From the NCBI GenBank assembly GCA_028282325.1, contig JANQID010000052.1, positions 90,968-154,967 on the forward strand: a stretch of 64,000 nt of DNA, given 5' to 3'. A program made the position numbers and the translations under genes. Of this stretch, positions 33,180-41,999 are shown piece after piece. This DNA is from Chloroflexaceae bacterium (GTDB lineage: Bacteria > Chloroflexota > Chloroflexia > Chloroflexales > Chloroflexaceae). The notes below the pieces were generated by a model, which ran no database searches, had not been told where the DNA came from, and worked only from the letters and a program-made list of their open reading frames with translations. Each line of letters starts with the position of its first letter. Positions within the stretch are counted from its first letter, which is position 1.

Positions 33180-34262
33180 TTGCGAAGCTGGAAGATCTGG
33201 TTAGGCCTTGTCGTAAGCGTCGTTTTCCTCGCCTTTGCCTTGCAAGGGCTGGACCTGGCCCACTTCTGGCAAGCGCTTAAGGGTGCGAATTACTGGTGGG
33301 TTCTGCCCGGAATCGCGATCTATTTTGTTACAGTGCTGGCGCGTACGTGGCGTTGGCACTATATGCTCAGGCATATCAAGCGTATCGCGACGATGCGTTT
33401 GTTCCCCATTGTCGTCATCGGGTATATGGGCAACAATGTATACCCCGTCCGCGCGGGCGAGTTGTTGCGCAGTTATGTCCTGCGGCGCAAGGAAGGCGTT
33501 CCGATGAGCGCGTCGCTGGCCACCGTCGTGCTTGAACGCCTGTTTGACGGTCTGGTGATGCTGTTTTTCGTGTTCGCCACGCTGCCGTTCGCTCCGCTAC
33601 CGACCGCCTATCGCCTCCTGGTGATCGGGTTCAGCATCGTGTTCGGCGTTGCATTGCTGCTCTTCTTCTTCGTTGCCGCCCGCCCGGAACGCATTGGGCG
33701 CGTGTATGCCATGCTGGTTGATCGCTTGTTGCCCTCATCGCTCCGCCCCCGTGTGCATAGCCTGTTTGATCGTTTCATCATCGGCCTGCAATCACTGCGC
33801 AGCCCGCGCGAGATGGCGATGATTTTTCTTACATCGACGGCGATCTGGCTTGGCGAGACCACGAAGTACTGGTTTGTAATGCATGCCTTTCCGTTTGAGG
33901 TTTCATTCCCGGTGTTGATGCTGATGACGGCGGTGGTCAATCTGTTTACAACTATTCCTTCGACGCCCGGCTACGTTGGCACATTCGATGCGCCAGGCAT
34001 CGCGATCTTGACCCAATTTGGCGTACCCCAGGCCATTGCCGCAGGATATACTATCGTGCTGCATGTTGCGCTGTGGCTGCCGATCACGCTGTTGGGCGCG
34101 TTGTATATGCTACGCGAGAGTGTGAGTTGGCACGACATTGAAGAAGCCGCCAGCGGCGTTGCACAATCGGATGCATCGTCTGTCGAACCAATACCGACCG
34201 ACGTCCAGAATATAGCCGAAGACGTTGAAAACGATGATGTCGCCGCGGGAGTTCTATCGTGA
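33180..34262 (+). CDS. Lysylphosphatidylglycerol synthase transmembrane / flippase-like protein (UPF0104)
   Basis: A 360-residue polytopic protein with about eight hydrophobic segments and the family motifs ARTWRWHYML, GYMGNNVYPVRAGELLR, TVVLERLFDGL and the late TIPSTPGYVGTFD. Members flip or handle lipids and lipid-linked sugars at the cytoplasmic membrane. The TTG at 33180, with AAGGAG six bases upstream, is preferred; the longer in-frame start at 33114 has no ribosome-binding site. Its stop overlaps the next start by GTGA, coupling it to an FAD oxidoreductase. Confidence 0.85.
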   Translation: MRSWKIWLGLVVSVVFLAFALQGLDLAHFWQALKGANYWWVLPGIAIYFVTVLARTWRWHYMLRHIKRIATMRLFPIVVIGYMGNNVYPVRAGELLRSYVLRRKEGVPMSASLATVVLERLFDGLVMLFFVFATLPFAPLPTAYRLLVIGFSIVFGVALLLFFFVAARPERIGRVYAMLVDRLLPSSLRPRVHSLFDRFIIGLQSLRSPREMAMIFLTSTAIWLGETTKYWFVMHAFPFEVSFPVLMLMTAVVNLFTTIPSTPGYVGTFDAPGIAILTQFGVPQAIAAGYTIVLHVALWLPITLLGALYMLRESVSWHDIEEAASGVAQSDASSVEPIPTDVQNIAEDVENDDVAAGVLS

Positions 34263-35551
34263 AAATCGGTATTATCGGTGCAGGCATCGCTGGATTAACG
34301 GCTGCGTATGATCTCAGCCTGGCCGGTCATCAGGTGACGGTTTATGAAGCCGCGACGCAAGCCGGCGGCCTGGCTTCGGGGTTTCGCGATCGAGACTGGG
34401 ATTGGCCGCTGGAGCGTTTTTACCACCATATATTCCAGACCGACCGGGCGATCCTTGATTTGATCGATACCATCGGTTATCGTCACGCGTTGTTCTTCCG
34501 CGGGCCGGTCACCGCCCAGTGGTGGCGGGGGCGCGTTTACCCCCTCGACGGCGTGACGCCGGTGTTGCGTTTCCCGGCATTGCCTTTCATCGACCGGGTG
34601 CGCTTTGGCTTGGTCATCGCGTATTTAAAGTATGCACTCCGCGATTGGCGAACGCTTGAGCATACAACCGCGGCGGATTGGACGCGCCACTGGGCGGGCG
34701 AGGAAGCCTATCGAGCCATTTTGCTCCCGTTGCTTGAAGGCAAGTTCGGTCCTCATGCCGAAGAGGTTAATATGGCCTGGCTCTGGGCCCGCTTCAAGTC
34801 GCGCAGTTTCAAGCTCGGCTATTTTGTGGGCGGCTTCCAAAGCTTTGCCGATGCATTGCAGACGACGGTCGCCCAACTCGGCGCAGATGTGCGCTTGAGT
34901 ATGCCGGTATACCAACTCACGCCCGATACATCGGGGTGGAAAGTGCAGAGCGCGGATGGGGCGCACGCGTACGATCGCATCATCGCCACGGTCTCGCCGC
35001 AAATCTTGAACCAGCTTGTCCCGCAACTTCCCTTCGGCTATCTTAACCAGATCCGGCGTTTGCGCTCAATGGGCGCAGTAGTCCTGACTCTGGCGCTCAA
35101 GCAGCGTCTCACCGATGGTTTCTACTGGATCAACTTGCCCAAAGATCAATTCCCCTTTCTGGCGCTGGTCGAACACACCAACTTCATTGAACGCGAACGC
35201 TACAACGGCGATCATCTAGTCTACTGCGGCGACTATCTCGATCCCGACCACGAGTATTTCCGGCTGAGTCAAGGGGAGTTGATGCAACTCTTCCTGCCCG
35301 CGCTACAGATGGTGAACCCGCGGTTCGATGCAACGTGGATTCGGGCAAGCTGGCTCCATCGTGAAATTTATGCCCAGCCAATCGCGCCGACGGATCATGC
35401 GCGCAATATTCCGCCGCTTGCAACGCCGTTGACCGGACTCTACTGGGCCAGCATGAGCCAGGTGTACCCATGGGATCGCGGAACCAATTTCGCCGTCGAA
35501 CTGGGACATCGGGTGGCGACAGAAGTTATTCAGACGCGCCATTCGAGTTGA
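34259..35551 (+). CDS. FAD-dependent amine oxidoreductase-like protein
   Basis: A 430-residue flavoprotein with the dinucleotide-binding start IGIIGAGIAGLTAAYDLSLAGHQVTVYEA and GGLASGF, typical of the protoporphyrinogen oxidase / UDP-galactopyranose mutase / amine oxidase superfamily. The end WASMSQVYPWDRGTNFAVELG is the C-terminal FAD motif. It is coupled (GTGA) to a flippase-like membrane protein, a pairing seen near cell-surface polysaccharide genes, so it may act on a lipid-linked or NDP-sugar. The substrate is unknown. Confidence 0.85.
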   Translation: MKIGIIGAGIAGLTAAYDLSLAGHQVTVYEAATQAGGLASGFRDRDWDWPLERFYHHIFQTDRAILDLIDTIGYRHALFFRGPVTAQWWRGRVYPLDGVTPVLRFPALPFIDRVRFGLVIAYLKYALRDWRTLEHTTAADWTRHWAGEEAYRAILLPLLEGKFGPHAEEVNMAWLWARFKSRSFKLGYFVGGFQSFADALQTTVAQLGADVRLSMPVYQLTPDTSGWKVQSADGAHAYDRIIATVSPQILNQLVPQLPFGYLNQIRRLRSMGAVVLTLALKQRLTDGFYWINLPKDQFPFLALVEHTNFIERERYNGDHLVYCGDYLDPDHEYFRLSQGELMQLFLPALQMVNPRFDATWIRASWLHREIYAQPIAPTDHARNIPPLATPLTGLYWASMSQVYPWDRGTNFAVELGHRVATEVIQTRHSS

Positions 35552-35576
35552 CGGACCCGCCGCGCGATGCTATACT
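35548..35576 (+). promoter_or_regulatory. Sigma70 promoter for infC-rpmI-rplT
   Basis: TTGACG, a 17-base spacer, TATACT. The -35 box overlaps the stop codon of the upstream flavoprotein gene. The transcript would start near 35583 with a leader of about 130 bases. Confidence 0.8.
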
Positions 35577-35602
35577 ATGCATTCAATAGTGTAAAGTTGC
35601 AT

Positions 35603-35657
35603 CCGCTTCCTGTTGGCAGCGGTCGTTTTGTTGTGTCTGACAACGCATCGTCAGACA
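35603..35657 (+). promoter_or_regulatory. Structured leader of infC
   Basis: Two hairpins in the leader: CCGCT/AGCGG (35603-35622) and a perfect 8-bp TGTCTGAC/GTCAGACA (35634-35657). They precede the AGGAG and AUU start of infC. Leader-based control of infC-rpmI-rplT by L20 is known in other bacteria; that this leader does the same is inference. Confidence 0.45.
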
Positions 35658-35711
35658 TATATTGGTTTACACGCATATCGCTACCCAACCAGAGACTACA
35701 GGAGCGCAGCG

Positions 35712-36404
35712 ATTAAAGAGCAATATCGAGTTAACCATAAAATTCGCGCCCGTGAAGTACGCCTCATCGGTGACAACGGCGCACAGATCGGCATTGTCTC
35801 GGTGCGCGAGGCGTTGGCGCTCGCTGAAGAGCGCGGTCTTGATCTTGTCGAAGTTGCGCCGAATGCATCGCCGCCTGTTTGTCGTTTGCTGGACTACGGC
35901 AAGTTCCGCTACGATCAGAGCAAGAAAGAGCGTGAGGCGCGCAAGCATCAGAAGCAGGCCGATCTCAAACAAATTCGCCTGATGCCCAAAACCGATGATC
36001 ATGACTTGCAGGTTAAGGCGAAACGGGCGCGGCGTTTCTTGATGACGGGAGACAAAGTCAAATTTAATGTGCGCTTCCGCGGTCGTGAAATGGCGCACCC
36101 GGATATCGGGCGCGCGATGTTGGAGCGAATCGCGGAAGAGTTGCGCGATATTGCGATCATTGAGCAACGTCCATCAATGGAGGGACGGGTGTTATCGTTG
36201 CTGCTTGCACCGGAGCCGAAGGCCATCAAGGCGGCTCAGCAACAGGCGCAACGTCTTCAGGCTCAGAAGGTTCGTCAGGCGCAGGAAGCCAAAAGTCAGG
36301 CGGCTGATGATAGCGAGCCCGATATTGATGACGAAGATCTTGACGACGAAGATTTTGATGCTGACGACATTGATGACGAAGAAGACGAGGACGAAGAAGA
36401 ATAG
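35712..36404 (+). CDS. infC: Translation initiation factor IF-3 (AUU start)
   Basis: A 230-residue IF-3, which checks start-codon fidelity on the 30S subunit. The family start (KEQYRVNHKIRAREVRLIG) is reached from an ATT codon at 35712 with AGGAG seven bases upstream. AUU is the conserved, self-regulated start of infC in many bacteria. The frame is open upstream to 35613, but that start lies inside the leader. The N-domain (VREALALAEERGLDLVEVAP), linker (YDQSKKEREARKHQK) and C-domain (KVKFNVRFRGREMAHPDIG) are complete. About 60 extra residues follow, ending in a run of Asp/Glu, which is unusual. First gene of infC-rpmI-rplT. Confidence 0.95.
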   Translation: MKEQYRVNHKIRAREVRLIGDNGAQIGIVSVREALALAEERGLDLVEVAPNASPPVCRLLDYGKFRYDQSKKEREARKHQKQADLKQIRLMPKTDDHDLQVKAKRARRFLMTGDKVKFNVRFRGREMAHPDIGRAMLERIAEELRDIAIIEQRPSMEGRVLSLLLAPEPKAIKAAQQQAQRLQAQKVRQAQEAKSQAADDSEPDIDDEDLDDEDFDADDIDDEEDEDEEE

Positions 36405-36416
36405 GATATCTGTCGC

Positions 36417-36614
36417 ATGCCAAAGATGAAAACTCATAAGGGAGCCAAACGCCGCTTCAAAGTGACCGGCAGCGGAAAGGTGCTCCAGGCAAAAGAAGGC
36501 CGCGGCCTGAAGCGAAATCGGGCCAAACGCGTACGCCGACTGTATGGCAAAATGTTGCCGACTTCTGAAGCGAACAAAGAGCATTTGCGCGTAGCACTGC
36601 CCTACGGTCTGTGA
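36417..36614 (+). CDS. rpmI: 50S ribosomal protein L35
   Basis: A 65-residue L35 with the canonical [20 protein letters not shown] start and the [11 protein letters not shown] basic core. It follows infC by 12 bases in the classical infC-rpmI-rplT order. Confidence 0.96.
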   Translation: MPKMKTHKGAKRRFKVTGSGKVLQAKEGRGLKRNRAKRVRRLYGKMLPTSEANKEHLRVALPYGL

Positions 36615-36678
36615 TTGCCGGCATCCATACCAAAGCCGGCGATTGACGGACGCGATACTACATGGAGGATTGCTTCTC

Positions 36679-37029
36679 ATGCGTGTCAAGCGTGGAGTGA
36701 TGGCGCATAAGCGCCATAAAAAATGGATGAAACAGGCTCGGGGCTATCGCGGCAGTATTAGTCGCCACTATCGTGTCGCCCACGAAGCGGTGATGCACGC
36801 TCTGGCCTATGCCTATCGCGACCGGCGCAACCGCAAGCGCGATTTCCGGCGCCTCTGGATTCAACGCATTAATGCGGCGGCCCGAATGAATGGCATGAAG
36901 TATAGCCAGTTGATCAACGGCTTGAAACTGGCCGGAATCGATCTCGACCGTAAAGTGCTCGCCGATATGGCCGTTCGTGACCCGGCGGCGTTTAGTGCGG
37001 TGGTATCTCAGGCGCGAGCCGCGCTGTAA
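36679..37029 (+). CDS. rplT: 50S ribosomal protein L20
   Basis: A 116-residue L20, an early 23S-binding assembly protein: [39 protein letters not shown] and [24 protein letters not shown]. The ATG at 36679 follows GGAGG; the frame's earlier start at 36643 is not needed. In other bacteria L20 represses this operon by binding its mRNA. Confidence 0.96.
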   Translation: MRVKRGVMAHKRHKKWMKQARGYRGSISRHYRVAHEAVMHALAYAYRDRRNRKRDFRRLWIQRINAAARMNGMKYSQLINGLKLAGIDLDRKVLADMAVRDPAAFSAVVSQARAAL

Positions 37030-37057
37030 CCTGGCGCACGCTCTTGCTCGTTGCCCG

Positions 37058-37855
37058 ATGTCGCGTCCGGCGCATTGTGTGATTACCAGCACTGCAAATC
37101 GTTATATCAAATACATCCGCTCGCTACGCGCCGACCATCGAGCACGTTGTAGCGAGCGGTCTTTTGTGCTCGAAGGAGTGCGCCTCGTCGCCGAAGCTAT
37201 CTCCGCCGGCGTCTCGTTACGACTGGCGCTTTTCGATGCCGAGCAGCTCGCCGCAACCGCCGGCGGCCAAGATGTGCTTGACCGGGTCGCCGGTCAGCCG
37301 AGCAGCTATCCGGCTTCTGCGCGCGCGATCTCCGCTGCCGCCGACACAGTCACTCCGCAGGGCGTCGTTGCAGTGGCTGCGTGGCCGGAGTTGGCGCCGC
37401 GACCGGGCTTGATTCTGGTGCTGGACGGGGTGCAAGATCCCGGCAATGTTGGGACGCTGTTGCGCTCCGCCGAGGCTGCCGGTGTCGGGCAGGCGTTATG
37501 TCTGCCAGGAACTGCCGATGTGTACAGTCCTAAAGTCGTACGTGCGGCGATGGGGGCACACTTTTATCTGCCGATCCAGGTCGATCTCGATTGGGGCACA
37601 GCGACGACATTGTTGAGCACGACGCCGCACATATACGTTGCCGACGCCCAGGCCAACATGGCGTATTATAGGGTCGATTGGCGGCAACCATCGGCGCTGA
37701 TCATCGGCAGCGAGGCGCACGGCGTTAGTGCTGCCGGTCGCGCCATCGCCACACAGCCGATCGCTATCCCGATGGTCGGACGGACCGAGTCGCTGAACGC
37801 CGGGGTGGCGGGCAGCGTGATCATGTTCGAGGCGCTACGTCAGCAGTCAGAGTGA
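37058..37855 (+). CDS. TrmH/SpoU-family RNA 2'-O-methyltransferase
   Basis: A 265-residue SPOUT methyltransferase using a trefoil-knot SAM site to 2'-O-methylate rRNA or tRNA. The substrate-binding N-domain includes RSFVLEGVRLVAEAI. The three motifs are DGVQDPGNVGTLLRSAEAAG, IIGSEAHGVS and IPMVGRTESLNAGVAGSVIMFEALRQ. The ATG at 37058 lies 28 bases after rplT, and pheS follows; this order (rplT, methyltransferase, pheS) is common in many bacteria. The exact target nucleotide is not deducible. Confidence 0.92.
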   Translation: MSRPAHCVITSTANRYIKYIRSLRADHRARCSERSFVLEGVRLVAEAISAGVSLRLALFDAEQLAATAGGQDVLDRVAGQPSSYPASARAISAAADTVTPQGVVAVAAWPELAPRPGLILVLDGVQDPGNVGTLLRSAEAAGVGQALCLPGTADVYSPKVVRAAMGAHFYLPIQVDLDWGTATTLLSTTPHIYVADAQANMAYYRVDWRQPSALIIGSEAHGVSAAGRAIATQPIAIPMVGRTESLNAGVAGSVIMFEALRQQSE

Positions 37856-37938
37856 ACGGGAATTGTCGATCGAGGCCTAATGCAGACTCGTTTCGCCTCG
37901 CATCTTTCCATCTCTCGATCTCAGGCAGGAGAGCAGCA

Positions 37939-38985
37939 ATGACCATACTCGAAGAGCTTACCGAGCTTGAGCAACAGGCACGCCAGGAACTGGCGGATGT
38001 GATCGATCTGGCAAAACTTGCGGAATGGAAAAGCGCTTATCTGGGCAAATCGGGAGCGGTTACTCGGCTGAGCCGCGGACTGGGCGCGCTGCCGCCCGCC
38101 GAACGCCCGGAAGCGGGACAGCGTGTGAACGCCGTGCGTACTGCGCTCGACGCCGCGTTCGCCGAGGTTGAAACCCGGCTAAAGCACGCGGCGCGCGATG
38201 CGGCACTGATCGCCGAACGTGTCGATGTTACGATGCCCGGGCGGCGACCGCGCGTCGGGCGGTTGCATCCAACCACGCAGGTGTTGCGCCAGATCTTCGA
38301 TATTTTCGCCGAAATGGGCTTTCAGGTTTGGGAGAGCCGCGAGGTTGAGCTGGACGACTACAACTTCGGCCTGCTCAATTTTCTGCCCAACCACCCGGCC
38401 CGTGATATGCAGGACACGTTCTACGTTGAGATGCCGCCTGGCGTGCCTAGCGTCGTGATGCGCACGCACACCTCGCCCGGTCAAATCCACGCGATGCATC
38501 GTTATGCACCGCACCCGCTGCGCGTGTTGCTGCCCGGCAAGTGTTACCGCAACGAACAGGTTACAGCGCGCAGCGAGATGATGTTCCACCAATTCGAGTT
38601 TCTGGCGGTGGGCCATCATATTACGTTGGGCGATCTGAAGGGCACGCTCAGTAACTTTGCCGAGCGTATGTTCGGACACGGCGCTCGCGTGCGTCTGCGT
38701 CCGAGCTATTTCCCGTTCACCGAGCCTAGCGCCGAGATGGATATAAGCTGCTTCTTATGCTCAGGCAAAGGCTGCCGTATGTGCAAATACACCGGCTGGC
38801 TCGAAATCGGCGGATGTGGCATGGTGCATCCCAACGTGTTGCGCAACGGCGGCTATGACCCGACGGTGTTCAGCGGCTTCGCGGGCGGTTTCGGCCCTGA
38901 GCGCATCGCCATTCTGAAGTATGGAATCGAGGACATCCGCTGGTTTCACAGCGGCGATCTGCGCTTTGTTGAGCAGTTTGGCTAG
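37939..38985 (+). CDS. pheS: Phenylalanyl-tRNA synthetase alpha subunit
   Basis: Class II aminoacyl-tRNA synthetase catalytic subunit. A 348-residue protein with an N-terminal coiled-coil, GRLHPTTQVLRQIFDIF, the RTHTSPGQIHAM motif, LPGKCYRNEQVTARSEMMFHQ (motif 2 region) and GFAGGFGPERIAILKYG (motif 3). A cysteine cluster CFLCSGKGCRMCKYTGWLEI precedes GGCGMVHPNVL, a zinc-ribbon variant seen in some PheS. The ATG at 37939 has CAGGAGAG upstream. pheT is not downstream, so the beta subunit must lie elsewhere. Confidence 0.93.
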   Translation: MTILEELTELEQQARQELADVIDLAKLAEWKSAYLGKSGAVTRLSRGLGALPPAERPEAGQRVNAVRTALDAAFAEVETRLKHAARDAALIAERVDVTMPGRRPRVGRLHPTTQVLRQIFDIFAEMGFQVWESREVELDDYNFGLLNFLPNHPARDMQDTFYVEMPPGVPSVVMRTHTSPGQIHAMHRYAPHPLRVLLPGKCYRNEQVTARSEMMFHQFEFLAVGHHITLGDLKGTLSNFAERMFGHGARVRLRPSYFPFTEPSAEMDISCFLCSGKGCRMCKYTGWLEIGGCGMVHPNVLRNGGYDPTVFSGFAGGFGPERIAILKYGIEDIRWFHSGDLRFVEQFG

Positions 38986-39023
38986 AACGTATTCGGTCAG
39001 GCCGAAGAGCGAAGGCGCAGATA

Positions 39024-39057
39024 AACCTGTCAGGTGCAGCGAGTCGCCCGGCAGGTT
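39024..39057. repeat. Hairpin of the CCTGTCAGG family
   Basis: AACCTGTC (39024-39031) pairs with GGCAGGTT (39050-39057), one G-T pair, in the gap after pheS. Same element style as at 12487, 21051 and 41730. Confidence 0.5.
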
Positions 39058-39135
39058 AAACAGACCCGTAGGGCAGCTTTATTGCTGCGCCTTCTGTTTC
39101 CCGCTTCTTCATCTCCTAGCATATGGCGTTGGGCG

Positions 39136-40959
39136 ATGCCGCAACTTTCTCGCACAATCAAGGCCCATAGCACGGTGCTTGGCATCCTGTCGCTGTTTCT
39201 GCTTCTTGCAATGATCTATAACGTGACGACGCCACTGGGCGAAGGGCCGGACGAGCCGGGGCACCTGGACTACGCTCTCTTCCTCGTTCGCGCGGGACGG
39301 CTGCCGGTTCAATCGTCGGCGTCTACGTCCGACGATGTGCCGGGTGAAGGGCATCAGCCGCCGCTGGCGTATGTGCTGATGATGCCGGCTGTCGCCTGGC
39401 TGCCCGCAGATCAGCAGCAGCTTGAATTGCGCGCGAATCCGGATTTTCTCTGGAACGGCGGAACTGACGTCGCCGCGTTCACACGTAGTAGCCGCGAATA
39501 TTGGCCCTGGCAAGAGTTGACGTTGGCCTGGCACCTGGCGCGCGGCGTCTCGATGCTGCTCGGTGCAGTCGTGTTGCTCGGCGTTTGGGGCGCGGCGCGC
39601 GCGTTGTTTCCCGACGACGAGTTCACGCCATTGCTGGCGCTGGGGCTGGTCGCGTTTAACCCGCAGTTTCTGTTCACTTCCGCACTTGTTACGAACGATA
39701 CCGCATTGGCGGCGCTCAGTGCCGGGCTGTTCTGGCTGGTTTTCGACGAAAGACGTGGCAGGAACGCCGGGCGCGGTCTGCGCTGGCTGCTGGCGGGCGG
39801 GCTGTTGGGGCTGGCGCTATTGACCAAGCAGAGCGCGGTGTTGCTGGTTCCGTTGTTGCTCTGGGCAAGCTGGCGCAACAGCGCCGGCAGTTGGATGCGG
39901 TTCGGTGCGGCGACGGCAACCTGGACCGGCGTCGCGCTGCTGATCGCCGGCTGGTGGTACGCGCGCAATCTGGCGTTGTATGGCGACATCTTCGGGCTGA
40001 CGACGTTCCGCGCCACGTTCGCCTCCCAGCCGTTCGATTGGCGCGATCTGGCGGCCTGGCGTGGCGGGCTGGCGCAGCTTTACGCCTCGTTCTGGGCACG
40101 CTTCGGTTGGATGAACGTGCATCCGCCCGCGTGGATCGGTGGCCTGTACGTCGCGCTCGGCGGGATGGCGCTCGCCGGGCTGGTGCGGTTGGCCATCCGC
40201 CCCGGCGCGTTGCGCAACATCAGCCCGACGCAACCGGCGTTCGCGTTGGTGTTGCTGCCGACGCTGGCATTCGCCTGGGTCGTGAGCTTTGCGCTGACGG
40301 CGGGCCTGGTCGCCTGGCAGGGGCGTATGCTTTTCACCGCGCTGCCGGCTATCGCCATCCTGCTGGCGCGCGGATTGCTGGCTTGGATGCCGACCACGCC
40401 GGAGCAGCCGATTCTGGCGATGACGAGTATGGGCCTACTCGCCGCGCTGGCGCTGCACCTGCCGCCGGCGACGATTGCTCCGGCCTACGTTTGGCATACC
40501 TTGCCCCCCGCAACTGCCCGTACCGAACTGGGAACGCCGATCTACGCCCGCTATGCCGAGTCGTGGAAGCAGGGCGTGGAACTGCGCGGCTGGCGGATCG
40601 ATGACGCCGCGCCGCAGGCCGGGCGGACAATCACCGTCACGCTGACCTGGCATGCGTTGGAGGTCATCCCGCACGACTGGACGGTGTTTGTACATCTGGT
40701 TGACGCCAATGAGCAGATCGTCGCCCAGGACAACCGCCGCCCCAGGGCCGACTCCTTCCCGCTACCGAACTGGACGGCGGGTGACTGGGCGATCGACGCA
40801 CACCCGCTGGCGCTGCTTGCCGATCTGCCGCCGGGTCGCTATTGGTTGCGAGTCGGGCTCTATTTGCCCCAAGACGACGGCCGGCGGCAATTGGCCTGGG
40901 CGGAAGACGGCGCAGTCATCGGCGACTACGTCGAACTCGGCGAAATCGACATCAAATGA
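39136..40959 (+). CDS. Polytopic membrane glycosyltransferase (PMT/DUF2142-like)
   Basis: A 607-residue membrane protein. The first loop after the N-terminal helix carries the TPLGEGPDEPGHLDYALF motif of PMT/GT39-type transferases, which use polyprenyl-phosphate sugars. About ten hydrophobic segments follow to residue 450. The C-terminal 150 residues form a soluble beta-rich domain (ELRGWRIDDAAPQAGRTITVT, DWTVFVHLVDANEQIVAQD, LPPGRYWLRVGLYL), common behind such transferases in Chloroflexota. The ATG at 39136 is chosen because the first membrane helix starts just after it. The gene is GC-richer than its surroundings. The methyltransferase follows within 20 bases. Confidence 0.82.
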   Translation: MPQLSRTIKAHSTVLGILSLFLLLAMIYNVTTPLGEGPDEPGHLDYALFLVRAGRLPVQSSASTSDDVPGEGHQPPLAYVLMMPAVAWLPADQQQLELRANPDFLWNGGTDVAAFTRSSREYWPWQELTLAWHLARGVSMLLGAVVLLGVWGAARALFPDDEFTPLLALGLVAFNPQFLFTSALVTNDTALAALSAGLFWLVFDERRGRNAGRGLRWLLAGGLLGLALLTKQSAVLLVPLLLWASWRNSAGSWMRFGAATATWTGVALLIAGWWYARNLALYGDIFGLTTFRATFASQPFDWRDLAAWRGGLAQLYASFWARFGWMNVHPPAWIGGLYVALGGMALAGLVRLAIRPGALRNISPTQPAFALVLLPTLAFAWVVSFALTAGLVAWQGRMLFTALPAIAILLARGLLAWMPTTPEQPILAMTSMGLLAALALHLPPATIAPAYVWHTLPPATARTELGTPIYARYAESWKQGVELRGWRIDDAAPQAGRTITVTLTWHALEVIPHDWTVFVHLVDANEQIVAQDNRRPRADSFPLPNWTAGDWAIDAHPLALLADLPPGRYWLRVGLYLPQDDGRRQLAWAEDGAVIGDYVELGEIDIK

Positions 40960-40976
40960 GCGCAAGGGAGAAAGCG

Positions 40977-41714
40977 ATGGATTGGTGGAAAGGCTTTTTC
41001 GATGAGCACTACTTGCGACGCTACATCATTGAGGATGAGGATACCATCGAGGAAGTATTGATGCTGCGCGACCTGCTTCCCGAAGCGCCCGCCGATCTGC
41101 TTGACGTGGCCTGCGGGTCTGGGCGGCACAGCCTGGCGCTGGCCCTGGTCGGCTACTCCGTGACCGGACTGGACGCTTCGGTCACGCTGTTGGACAAAGC
41201 TCGCAAGGCCGCAGACCTATCCGGCGTCGCGGCGGAATTTGTCGAGGCAGATGTGCGGATGATCCCATATGTCGAGTGCTTCGACGCGGCGATCAATATG
41301 TTCACCTCGTTTGGCTATTTCACTGACGACGCCGAAAACCAGCAGGTGCTGGACGGCATCGCGCGCGCCCTCAAGCCGGGCGGACGGCTGGTGATGGATC
41401 TGGCTCACCGCGACCGGGTGCTAGCTAACTATCGTGAGACCGATTGGTATGAGCTCGACGACGGCACGGTGGTGTGGGTACAGCGCATATTCGATCCGGT
41501 GCGCGGCGTCAACACTGTCGTTGATCGTTGGCGCAACCCGGACGGCAGCGAAGACGAGCGCTATATGCGCCTCCGGTTGTACACCGCCACCGAGCTTGAC
41601 CGGATGCTGCGTGCGGCGGGACTGACATCGATGACCTGGTATGGCAGCACACGCTTACACGCCTTCACCCCCCAATCGCGCCGGATGATCGTCTTGGCCG
41701 AGAAGACGGGGTGA
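40977..41714 (+). CDS. Class I SAM-dependent methyltransferase
   Basis: A 245-residue methyltransferase: motif I LLDVACGSGRHSLALA, acidic motif VTGLDASVTLLDKARK, the FDAAINMFTSFGYF region and LKPGGRLVMDLAHRD. The N-terminus DWWKGFFDEHYLRRY is typical of the methyltransferase-25-like small-molecule branch. The ATG at 40977 follows AGGGAGA; an ATG at 40956 overlapping the glycosyltransferase stop is the alternative. Its substrate is unknown; context suggests a surface sugar or lipid. Confidence 0.88.
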   Translation: MDWWKGFFDEHYLRRYIIEDEDTIEEVLMLRDLLPEAPADLLDVACGSGRHSLALALVGYSVTGLDASVTLLDKARKAADLSGVAAEFVEADVRMIPYVECFDAAINMFTSFGYFTDDAENQQVLDGIARALKPGGRLVMDLAHRDRVLANYRETDWYELDDGTVVWVQRIFDPVRGVNTVVDRWRNPDGSEDERYMRLRLYTATELDRMLRAAGLTSMTWYGSTRLHAFTPQSRRMIVLAEKTG

Positions 41715-41729
41715 AGCGCATACGGAGAG

Positions 41730-41757
41730 CTGTCAGTATAATGCCCTGACAGGTTTT
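41730..41757 (+). terminator. Terminator-like hairpin after the methyltransferase gene
   Basis: CTGTCAG and CTGACAG form a 7-bp stem with a TATAATGCC loop followed by GTTTTG. It also belongs to the CCTGnCAGG hairpin family seen at 12487 and 39024. Confidence 0.6.
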
Positions 41758-41858
41758 GATGCCTGTCACGGCTGATATATGTTATTGCAAAACCAGATGA
41801 AGAAGAGCGTTTTGTCTTCGCCCTGGACGTAGTAATCGACCTGGGGGTCGATCTGGCC

Positions 41859-41999
41859 CTAATTGGCGATGAAGAGCAACGGAAGCGAATCGAACTCGGG
41901 GACGACGACCAGCGACGCGGCGGGTGGCGTAGATGCAGGGAGCGACGGCGTCAGCGTCAGATGGAACGGCAACAACGCGAATCGGGTGATGACGCGCAT
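41859..41999 (-). CDS. Short ORF coupled to the hybrid kinase (possible gene remnant)
   Basis: The kinase stop overlaps a new ATG (TGATG at 42001-41997), opening a 46-residue hydrophobic-rich frame (MRVITRFALLPFHLTLT, VVVPEFDSLPLLFIAN) that ends at a TAG. After the TAG the same frame stays open for about 30 more codons (including DYYVQGEDKTLFFIWF) to a TGA near 41777. This looks like a small gene split by a nonsense mutation, or decayed coding sequence. No family recognised. Confidence 0.4.
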   Translation of the reverse strand: MRVITRFALLPFHLTLTPSLPASTPPAASLVVVPEFDSLPLLFIAN

